From the NCBI GenBank assembly GCA_002494975.1, contig DADI01000062.1:550-5978 (forward strand): 5,429 bases of DNA, given 5' to 3'. The stretch's first letter is position 1, and each line of letters begins with the position of its first letter. This document shows positions 1 through 5,429 of the stretch, one piece after another. The notes under the pieces are model-generated. The model saw only the letters and a list, made by a program, of their open reading frames with translations, was not told where the DNA came from and searched no databases. This stretch comes from Euryarchaeota archaeon UBA556 (GTDB taxonomy: Archaea; Thermoplasmatota; Poseidoniia; Poseidoniales; Thalassarchaeaceae). Made by a program: the position numbers and the translations under genes.

Positions 1-2492
1 GGACCTTTGCTACTTCAACTCCGGAATATTATCGTTGGAATCAAGAACTTTTTATTCGATTTTATGAAGCTGGATTAGTGGAGAGAAGATTTGCTCCAGT
101 AAATTGGTGTAATGATTGTGATACCGTACTTGCGAATGAGCAAGTCAAAAATAATCGTTGCTGGCGTTGTGGTTTAGAAGTTGTTCAGAAAGATATGGCA
201 CAATGGTTTCTACGTATGACGGAATATGCTGATGAATTACTTGATGATTTAGATAATATCAATTTCCCTGAAAATGTCAAAGCCATGCAAAGAAATTGGA
301 TAGGTAGGTCTCACGGGGCTCATATTGACTTCCCTGTTGTTGGTGAAGAATCTGTAATAGGTGCATTTACTACTAGGCCCGATACAATATTTGGCGTGAC
401 ATTTGTGACATTATCGCCCGAGCATCCTCTTTGCGAGTCACTTGTTTCTGGAACAGAATACGAGGAAGGCTGGAAGGCTCTCCGTGACGAATGTGCCAAG
501 ATGTCTGAATTCGAGAGAATTAATATGTTGAAAGAAAAGAAGGGCGTACCATTAGGAAGGTTTGCGATAAATCCACTTAGTGGTGAAAAAGTTCCAATTT
601 ATGCAGGTAATTTCGTTGTTGCCAGTTATGGGACTGGAGCTGTAATGGCTGTACCGGGACATGATCAGAGAGACTATGATTTTGCTAAGAAGTACGATCT
701 TCCAATCAAACCAGTGCTTTCTCGTACTAATGATGAAAGTGCAATCGAGGAAAATCCCGTACTCGATGCCCTAGGATATATGAATAACTCTTCCAGAGAT
801 GGTTTTGATGGACTATTTGGAGATGAAGCTAAGGAAGCAGTAATTGCAGCACTAGAATCTGAGAAGTCAGGTCATGGTACCGTTCAATATAGATTGAAAG
901 ATTGGCTTCTAAGTCGTCAGAGATTCTGGGGGACTCCAATACCGATGCTTCATTGCGATGATTGTGGAGTTGTTCCAGTCCCATACAATGAACTCCCAGT
1001 CCGACTACCATTAGATGTCAAATTTAGTTGGGATGAAAGTGGTAATCCTCTAGAATCTAGTGAAAAATTTCTCATGACTAATTGCCCACAATGTGGGCTT
1101 CAGGCAAGACGTGAAACAGACACAATGGATACATTTTATGATTCATCATGGTATTTCCTAAGATATGGAGATTCTAATAATGAAGACAGTCCATTTAACC
1201 GTGAGATTATTGATTATTGGATGGAAGGAGGCATAGACTTGTACATAGGAGGAATCGAACACGCAGTCATGCACCTTCTTTATGCAAGATTCTTTACTAA
1301 AGCAACAAGAGATCTTGGAATGAATACAACTGGAGAACCATTTGGTCAATTAGTATGCCAAGGTATGTTAAACGCTCCAGCACCTTTTTGTGTCGAATGT
1401 AATATAGAATATCATATAGAAAATTTTGATGGAAACTGTCCATCTTGTAAATCCGACCTTACTACTAGGCAGGCGAAAATGAGTAAGTCGTTAGGAAATA
1501 CAGTGAGCCCCGGAACCATGGTGGATAAATATGGTGCCGATACCGTTCGTCTGTTCATTTTATTCGGAGCGAATCCTGAAGCAGGTATGGATTGGTCTGA
1601 TAATGCCATAGTCTCAAATCATCGACAAATGCAATCAATTATTGAGGCATTTGAATCTTCTAATGAATTAACTAATTCTCCAAATGAAATTGATGAATGG
1701 ATATTAGCCAGAATGCGTTTAAATCATTCGAGATGGAAGATTGCAATGAAAAACGTCAGTTTACGTGAAGGTGTAATGATTAGCCACTTTGAAATGTTAT
1801 CCGATTGGCAATGGTATCGGAGAAGAGGTGGTTCAGATGCCAGTACGGCAAAAATATTCCTTTCTAATTGGATTCCTATGTTAGCACCAGCGACCCCCCA
1901 CATTGCAGAAGAATTTTGGTCGAAAATGGGGGGTGAGAAAATGATTAGTGAACTTGTTATAAAAGATTTAGAAAAGAATAGTACCGATACAATTAACCTT
2001 GCTAAAGAGAGTTATCTTAGGGCATTGATAGATAGTTCGAGAAATGTGAAAGGACTCGCTCAAAGACATTCAGATACTCTCATTTCAAGTTGCGTTATTC
2101 AAACTGCAGCCAGTTGGAAGAACAATCTTGCCTTAGAGGCCATTTCTCTTAGTAAGAGCGATTTTGATTTTCGAAAGAATGGAGTGGAATATTTGCGCTC
2201 ATTAGAAATATTCAATGAAGAAAATTTGCGAGGTGAAATTTTTCAAGCATGGCAATCTTTCACACTGGGGAATAAGAAAAATAGAGGCAAAATATATACT
2301 TGGTCAGAGGGAGAAGCTTCTTTAATATCTTCTAAATTTAATGAAAGCGAACTCATAAATAAAAATGCAGAATTTATTGCAAACGCCCTTTCAGTAGGCT
2401 CAGTAGTATCTTACGAGGTTGGAGATGGCGACGATGTTGCAGGTAAAGCAAGGGTTGCTTCACCATTAGAGCCCGGAATTGCCTTTGTCTAA
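1..2492 (+). CDS. leuS: Leucyl-tRNA synthetase, bacterial-type core, 5'-truncated by the window edge
   Basis: Class I synthetase that attaches leucine to tRNA-Leu in the cytoplasm and hydrolyses mischarged products. The frame is open from base 3 (TFATSTPEYYRW), so the GTG at 78 is an internal valine. Roughly the first 115 residues, with the HIGH motif, lie outside the window. Visible in order: a zinc module with CNDC (108-119) and CWRC (159-170); the CP1 editing domain with the threonine-rich TTRPDT (369-386) and GHDQRD (657-674), whose two aspartates match the conserved editing aspartates of E. coli LeuRS; a second Cys pair set, CDDC (954-965) and CPQC (1083-1094); the DTFYDSSWYF and GGIEHAVMHLLY core; a short CxxC/CxxC insert (1389-1448); KMSKS (1476-1490); and a helical anticodon-binding domain (about 1620-1960). 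The C-terminus (about 1990-2489) lacks the bacterial VNGKxR-type domain and resembles archaeal LeuRS tails, ending in a KARVASPLEPGIAFV-like motif. The stop is TAA at 2490-2492. Identity is very secure; the chimeric reading rests on remembered family patterns. Confidence 0.97.
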   Translation, partial: TFATSTPEYYRWNQELFIRFYEAGLVERRFAPVNWCNDCDTVLANEQVKNNRCWRCGLEVVQKDMAQWFLRMTEYADELLDDLDNINFPENVKAMQRNWIGRSHGAHIDFPVVGEESVIGAFTTRPDTIFGVTFVTLSPEHPLCESLVSGTEYEEGWKALRDECAKMSEFERINMLKEKKGVPLGRFAINPLSGEKVPIYAGNFVVASYGTGAVMAVPGHDQRDYDFAKKYDLPIKPVLSRTNDESAIEENPVLDALGYMNNSSRDGFDGLFGDEAKEAVIAALESEKSGHGTVQYRLKDWLLSRQRFWGTPIPMLHCDDCGVVPVPYNELPVRLPLDVKFSWDESGNPLESSEKFLMTNCPQCGLQARRETDTMDTFYDSSWYFLRYGDSNNEDSPFNREIIDYWMEGGIDLYIGGIEHAVMHLLYARFFTKATRDLGMNTTGEPFGQLVCQGMLNAPAPFCVECNIEYHIENFDGNCPSCKSDLTTRQAKMSKSLGNTVSPGTMVDKYGADTVRLFILFGANPEAGMDWSDNAIVSNHRQMQSIIEAFESSNELTNSPNEIDEWILARMRLNHSRWKIAMKNVSLREGVMISHFEMLSDWQWYRRRGGSDASTAKIFLSNWIPMLAPATPHIAEEFWSKMGGEKMISELVIKDLEKNSTDTINLAKESYLRALIDSSRNVKGLAQRHSDTLISSCVIQTAASWKNNLALEAISLSKSDFDFRKNGVEYLRSLEIFNEENLRGEIFQAWQSFTLGNKKNRGKIYTWSEGEASLISSKFNESELINKNAEFIANALSVGSVVSYEVGDGDDVAGKARVASPLEPGIAFV

Positions 2493-2522
2493 GATATCTA
2501 ACTTCTTCCATATCTCTTGCAC

Positions 2523-2526
2523 GGTG
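2523..2526 (+). promoter_or_regulatory. Possible Shine-Dalgarno site for the CDIN1-like gene
   Basis: GGTG, within GGTGGG, lies 5 nt before the ATG at 2532. It could pair with the CACC of the archaeal 16S rRNA 3' end. It supports the ATG at 2532 over the in-frame TTG at 2517, which has no purine-rich site at a suitable distance. The match is short, so this is modest evidence. Confidence 0.45.
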
Positions 2527-2531
2527 GGTTC

Positions 2532-3614
2532 ATGGTGCGTATTCTCTTCGAAGTACCGTTGAGTGAACAAGATGATGGTAATAAGCGGCAGAAACGCCGC
2601 CCTCGTCGTCGCCGTAATAGTACGAAAAATACTTCTGTAGACATCAATCAAGGCGGCGATGATGAAGCAATACAGCGTGCTTTATCTCGATTCACAGTGA
2701 ATCCTGCACCAATGGGTTTCTCGCAAGATATCGACCCTCCTGCCAAGATTGTTAATGTCAAATGGGATTTAAATGCGGTTAAAAAATCGGTACAGAGTAA
2801 AGCGAGCCCTTTGGTTTGCTCACCCGGAGAATTCGGTTTCCTTCCTGAAGAGAGGGTCCAGCAAATAGCTAAGAAAATTGAAAAATTAGATATAACTCTT
2901 GAACAATCATTATCATTAAGAAGTGCGTTAAATCAAGAAAAAAGTGTTTATTCTCATGGTAGACTAATGAGTCGCGCTAATGAATTGAAGAGAAGATATG
3001 ATAGCGGTGAAAGCGTACTTTCTCTATCTACTAGATTTGATGCACCTCCAGTGAATGTATTTCGGGCGATATTAACCGGCCGAGGTTGGTCGAAAAATAA
3101 GATCAAGGAGACACTCAAAGTCCCGAGTAAAATGAATGAAAGAGATAGAGAACAATTCCAGTTAGCCGAATCTGCTGATCGTGTTAGTTCAGTCAATCAA
3201 TCAGAAACACAAAATGCTGCAGAGGTTTTTGAAGATATATTATGCGATTATTTCACTTCTCTTAATGTTAGATTTCGCCGTCAAGAAGATCTACTTGCCG
3301 AGCAAAAAAAATCAGAAGGACGTGCAATTATTACTCCAGACTTATTATTATTAGACGACGTTAGAATTAACGGTATTCCTTGTGCATGGATTGATGCAAA
3401 ACACTTCTTCGGTGCAGATTTAAGATTCCCTAAGAAAAAAACACAGAAACAAGTTGATAGATACGTGAATGAATACGGTCAAGGCGCTATTGTGTATAGA
3501 CATGGGTTTTGTGAAACTCTCAGATTAAAGGGAGCAATTTTACTTGATTCCAGCCCTTTGAATTTGGAAGCTTTAGCGACATTTCATGAAAGTATTAAGA
3601 AAAAATCAGAATAA
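2532..3614 (+). CDS. CDIN1/C15orf41-like TPD-motif nuclease, 360 aa
   Basis: Predicted PD-(D/E)XK-fold endonuclease of the TPD family, homologous by motif to human CDIN1 (CDAN1-interacting nuclease 1). The C-terminal nuclease domain (about 228-345) shows a helix with E231 and E234 (AEVFEDIL), the signature T268-P269-D270, then W286-I287-D288-A289-K290 followed by HFFG (human equivalents WIESK and SFG), Q307, and the YGQGAIVYRHGF strand that matches human FGPGLVIYWYGF. D270, D288 and K290 are the probable metal-binding and catalytic residues. A helix-turn-helix-like segment (about 140-190) aligns by eye with the N-terminal helical region of human CDIN1. The first 110 residues look family-divergent and include a basic patch, K18-R28, with 9 of 11 residues Lys or Arg. 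No signal peptide or membrane segment is visible. I chose the ATG at 2532 because of the upstream GGTG; the TTG at 2517 would add five residues. The gene follows leuS by 39 nt on the same strand, so co-transcription is likely. Substrate and partners in archaea are unknown; a Holliday-junction-resolvase-like role has been proposed for the family. Confidence 0.88.
   Translation: MVRILFEVPLSEQDDGNKRQKRRPRRRRNSTKNTSVDINQGGDDEAIQRALSRFTVNPAPMGFSQDIDPPAKIVNVKWDLNAVKKSVQSKASPLVCSPGEFGFLPEERVQQIAKKIEKLDITLEQSLSLRSALNQEKSVYSHGRLMSRANELKRRYDSGESVLSLSTRFDAPPVNVFRAILTGRGWSKNKIKETLKVPSKMNERDREQFQLAESADRVSSVNQSETQNAAEVFEDILCDYFTSLNVRFRRQEDLLAEQKKSEGRAIITPDLLLLDDVRINGIPCAWIDAKHFFGADLRFPKKKTQKQVDRYVNEYGQGAIVYRHGFCETLRLKGAILLDSSPLNLEALATFHESIKKKSE
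3597..3605 (-). terminator. Candidate T-rich terminator for the rpo3-pantoate kinase transcript
   Basis: On the minus strand the sequence directly after the TGA stop reads TTTTTTCTT. Archaeal RNA polymerase terminates at T-rich tracts without needing a hairpin. On the plus strand the same bases encode the lysine-rich tail of the nuclease (IKKKSE), so the tract may simply reflect AAA/AAG codons. Confidence 0.4.
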
Positions 3615-4574
3615 TCTTCGTAACAGCGTTTTTTGAGTTTTAAATCCTATTTCCTCTAATCTCTGTTGTAGATTATCCGGAATATTTTCATCTTCCACAT
3701 TCTTAGGGACGATGACTAGACTTTTTCCTAACATACATAATAGAGGCTTATATTCTAACTCTAAAGTGTCTATAATTCCTCTAGATTCTTCGAGTAATTT
3801 CGATCTACTAGAATCTAACAGTAGACCACTTTCATAGGCAAAAACCTCTGAACTTTCAATTAAATCCCTCCATTGAGATTTATTCCAATCTCCTTGCATT
3901 AAACTATTCATCTGTTTAGTTCCTGCTTTACTAATCGATTCTTTCCATTTTGGGTCGTCAATATAAGATGAAGTATGTTTACCAGAATCATCTTTCCAAG
4001 CCAATAGTACCTCTATTTTCTCATACCATCCCTCTGAAATTCCGGGACCTTTAGTCAATAAATCGCCAGTAAAAGGTGCACCTGGGGAGATTCGTCTTTC
4101 AACACCCCCTGCAGCTAAAGCAGTAACATCTCCCAAACCAGTCGACCGATTTCTTTCAACACGATGTGCTATTGCAAATGCTCGTCTCAGACTTTCTTCA
4201 TGAGGTTCACCGACTGCTCTTTGAATAGCCAAAGCGGCAGCAATTGCTCCTGCAGCAGACATCCCAAATCCCTGGGAAATTGGTAATTTTAATCTTACAG
4301 CCAGATCCCAATTATAATTTTTGATATTTATTATACTTTCAGATAACAATTTGAATACCTGCTCGTATAGCTCAGATTCGCCTTTACCTTCGATAAATTT
4401 AACATTCACGCCGAAATTTCCTTCGACACCTCTTGCTATAATCTCCACACCATGTTCTAGACATAGCCCAACTCCTAGACTCCCTTGCTCATCTAAATCT
4501 TTAGAATTATCGTTTATAGTGAAAATCAGGGTCACATGTGAGCCTGATTCACCTCGACCGAGTATAACAGTCAT
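3606..4574 (-). CDS. Pantoate kinase (archaeal GHMP-kinase family), 322 aa
   Basis: Phosphorylates pantoate with ATP to 4-phosphopantoate, the first step of the archaeal CoA branch; phosphopantothenate synthetase then adds beta-alanine. It replaces the bacterial PanC/CoaA order of reactions. Family hallmarks: an N-terminal GSHVTLIFTI at 11-20, where relatives have a PGHITGFF-like motif; GSLGVGLCLEHGV at 31-43; the GHMP phosphate-binding loop P98-ISQGFGMSAAG-A110; N142-RSTGLGDV-V150 followed by GGVERRISPGAP, which is typical of pantoate kinase rather than mevalonate or homoserine kinase; and a C-terminal LLCMLGKSLVIV matching the AMLGNTVFA-type motif. The length is normal for the family and the protein appears soluble. 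The ATG start is well supported by an AGGGTG site 7 nt upstream. The gene lies 45 nt downstream of rpo3 on the same strand and is probably transcribed from the rpo3 operon. Its TGA stop lies inside the last codons of the convergent nuclease gene. Confidence 0.93.
   Translation of the reverse strand: MTVILGRGESGSHVTLIFTINDNSKDLDEQGSLGVGLCLEHGVEIIARGVEGNFGVNVKFIEGKGESELYEQVFKLLSESIINIKNYNWDLAVRLKLPISQGFGMSAAGAIAAALAIQRAVGEPHEESLRRAFAIAHRVERNRSTGLGDVTALAAGGVERRISPGAPFTGDLLTKGPGISEGWYEKIEVLLAWKDDSGKHTSSYIDDPKWKESISKAGTKQMNSLMQGDWNKSQWRDLIESSEVFAYESGLLLDSSRSKLLEESRGIIDTLELEYKPLLCMLGKSLVIVPKNVEDENIPDNLQQRLEEIGFKTQKTLLRRLF
3629..3641 (+). terminator. Candidate T-rich terminator for the leuS-nuclease transcript
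   Basis: Two T runs (TTTTTT at 3629-3634 and TTTT at 3638-3641, separated by GAG) lie 15-27 nt beyond the nuclease stop. They fit an archaeal hairpin-free terminator. They fall within the C-terminal codons of the opposing pantoate kinase gene (KTQKTLL), so codon content could also explain them. Confidence 0.4.
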
Positions 4575-4581
4575 ACCAAAG

Positions 4582-4587
4582 CACCCT
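4582..4587 (-). promoter_or_regulatory. Shine-Dalgarno site of the pantoate kinase gene
   Basis: The minus strand reads AGGGTG with 7 nt between it and the ATG at 4574. This is a good match to the archaeal anti-Shine-Dalgarno sequence and fixes the start. Its presence in the 45-nt gap after rpo3 fits independent translation initiation within a shared transcript. Confidence 0.6.
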
Positions 4588-4619
4588 AAGTGAAGTAGAA
4601 TAAAAACTCTTCAACTAAA

Positions 4620-5429
4620 TTAGAATACTGCATTAGAATCTTCTTCAATAGTGTCGAATCTTCCAGCTAACTCTTTTACTGCCATATCAAAGGCAGTTCT
4701 TGGAGTCATAGAACCATCTGTTTCAAAACTTAGAATAAATTCTCTAGGTACTTCCTCAAGAATAATTGCATCTTTGAAAGTTCTCGATTCTTCAGTTCCT
4801 TCACCTACATGATGTAACTGCTTCTTCAGCTCTTGAACTTTGTAGTAATCTTCTAATTTCCCATCAGTAAAATCTTTTGCCGTAATTCCTAATTTCAAAT
4901 CCCATAAAATTTTTGCTTTTGTTTTGTTATTAATTACTCCAATATGGTTTGGTTCGAAAGTAACACCACAAGCAGGTGACCATTTAGCATGGTCTCTACC
5001 TCTTCCCATGATTGCAGTTGCATAAAATTCAACCATTTGTCCACGGAAAAGTTTCGTGATTGGAATAGTTTTGTATAATTCAGGAATTTCTAGAGTAGAG
5101 TCTCCAAGATAGTTTAGATCTCTAGCAGTAACCATAGTTCCTTCTTCACTTCCAAATGCTTTACAAGTGTAAATCATGGTACACATTGGACATCCTCTAT
5201 CTTCTTCAACAAGTTCAGAACAATTAGGGCATTCATCTTGGAAATGAAATTCATCATGTCGAGTTGGTATTGGAATCATTGCAAGTCTTTGTGCAATCAT
5301 TTCATCTGGAAGAGGTCCTGTAGTTTCCCAAATTGTATCTTCTTGTTCAACAGTTCCCATTTCAAAACGTACAGTCTCGATAGCCATTTTTGGAGTATCT
5401 GAAATCAAAGATCTTCGAATTGAGTTCAC
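4620..5429 (-). CDS. rpo3: DNA-directed RNA polymerase subunit Rpo3 (subunit D), 5'-truncated by the window edge
   Basis: Archaeal counterpart of bacterial alpha-NTD and eukaryotic Rpb3/RPAC1. It pairs with Rpo11 to start RNA polymerase assembly. The visible protein begins at NSIRRSLISDTPKMAIE, which matches the internal FANALRRxxxxEVPTxAI motif of the family. The terminal GTG at the window edge is therefore an internal codon, and roughly 25-30 N-terminal residues are missing. Next come DEMIAQRLAMIPI (canonical DEILAHRLGLIPL), a zinc loop in domain D2 with Cys pairs CPNC (5220-5231) and CPMC (5181-5192) plus a fifth Cys (5163-5165), the HAKWSPACGV motif, and a C-terminal dimerisation helix ending in DSNAVF. 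The D3 region after HAKW contains no cysteine, so it cannot hold the Fe-S cluster seen in some archaeal D subunits such as that of Sulfolobus. The stop is TAA. The pantoate kinase gene follows after 45 nt; ribosomal protein genes such as rps11 would be expected upstream, beyond the window. Confidence 0.96.
   Translation of the reverse strand: MNSIRRSLISDTPKMAIETVRFEMGTVEQEDTIWETTGPLPDEMIAQRLAMIPIPTRHDEFHFQDECPNCSELVEEDRGCPMCTMIYTCKAFGSEEGTMVTARDLNYLGDSTLEIPELYKTIPITKLFRGQMVEFYATAIMGRGRDHAKWSPACGVTFEPNHIGVINNKTKAKILWDLKLGITAKDFTDGKLEDYYKVQELKKQLHHVGEGTEESRTFKDAIILEEVPREFILSFETDGSMTPRTAFDMAVKELAGRFDTIEEDSNAVF

Noticed and set aside
78..80. GTG as the start of leuS
   Set aside because: The frame stays open upstream to base 3 and encodes TFATSTPEYYRW, which matches internal LeuRS sequence. 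The GTG is an internal valine.
829..1609. Minus-strand open frames at 829-1011, 1158-1349 and 1412-1609
   Set aside because: They lie antisense to strongly conserved LeuRS domains, encode no recognisable motif and have no ribosome-binding context.
2492..2515. Inverted repeat AGATAT...ATATCT after leuS as a terminator or operator
   Set aside because: The stem is only 6 bp, all but one pair per arm is A-T, it has a 12-nt loop and no T-run follows. Such a repeat is expected by chance in AT-rich DNA.
2517..2519. TTG as the start of the nuclease gene
   Set aside because: The ATG at 2532 has a GGTG site 5 nt upstream, and TTG has no suitable site. The extra five residues look like translated leader.
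2466..3196. Minus-strand open frames at 2466-2651 and 2954-3196
   Set aside because: Both are antisense shadows of leuS and the nuclease gene with low-complexity, motif-free products.
4321..4593. Plus-strand open frame of 90 codons opposite the pantoate kinase N-terminus
   Set aside because: The Ser/Pro/Thr-rich product is typical of antisense translation, and the opposing frame contains clear pantoate kinase motifs.
4593..4619. TGAAG...CTTCA pair with a T5 run between rpo3 and the kinase gene (minus strand) as an internal terminator
   Set aside because: The arms are only 5 bp, and the T-run lies in the loop rather than after the stem. A T5 run alone is weak, and the short gap with a good downstream Shine-Dalgarno favours read-through.
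5427..5429. GTG at the window edge as the start of rpo3
   Set aside because: The following NSIRRSL corresponds to the internal NALRR motif of Rpo3, so the true start lies beyond the window.

Overview
This AT-rich window is almost entirely coding and looks archaeal. The archaeal signatures are a Rpo3/RpoD-type RNA polymerase subunit, an archaea-specific pantoate kinase of the CoA pathway, and a TPD-motif nuclease of the CDIN1 (C15orf41) family, which is known from archaea and animals. The leucyl-tRNA synthetase has a bacterial-type core. That mixture, with the AT-rich composition, fits an uncultivated marine Thermoplasmatota lineage such as Poseidoniales (Marine Group II) or Marine Group III. 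The lineage is an inference; no rRNA gene is present to confirm it.

Layout: two plus-strand genes converge on two minus-strand genes. On the plus strand, a 5'-truncated leuS (1-2492) is followed after 39 nt by a CDIN1-like nuclease gene (2532-3614). On the minus strand, read from the right edge, a 5'-truncated rpo3 (5429-4620) is followed after 45 nt by a pantoate kinase gene (4574-3606). The last 9 bp of the nuclease and kinase genes overlap tail to tail (3606-3614), and a T-tract for each direction lies inside the opposing gene. No intergenic gap exceeds about 45 nt, and I see no tRNA, rRNA, CRISPR array or mobile element.

The genes belong to core information processing (leucine charging, transcription, probable DNA cleavage) and cofactor synthesis (4-phosphopantoate for CoA). 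They do not form one obvious pathway. The most interesting item is the CDIN1-like protein. It is the archaeal counterpart of the human nuclease mutated in congenital dyserythropoietic anaemia type I, and here it carries an extended N-terminus with an Arg/Lys patch. Secondary points are a LeuRS that pairs a bacterial-type core with an archaeal-like C-terminus, a Cys4 knuckle just before its KMSKS loop, an Rpo3 whose D3 region has no cysteines for an Fe-S cluster, and a pantoate kinase gene directly after rpo3, where many archaea have rpl18e.
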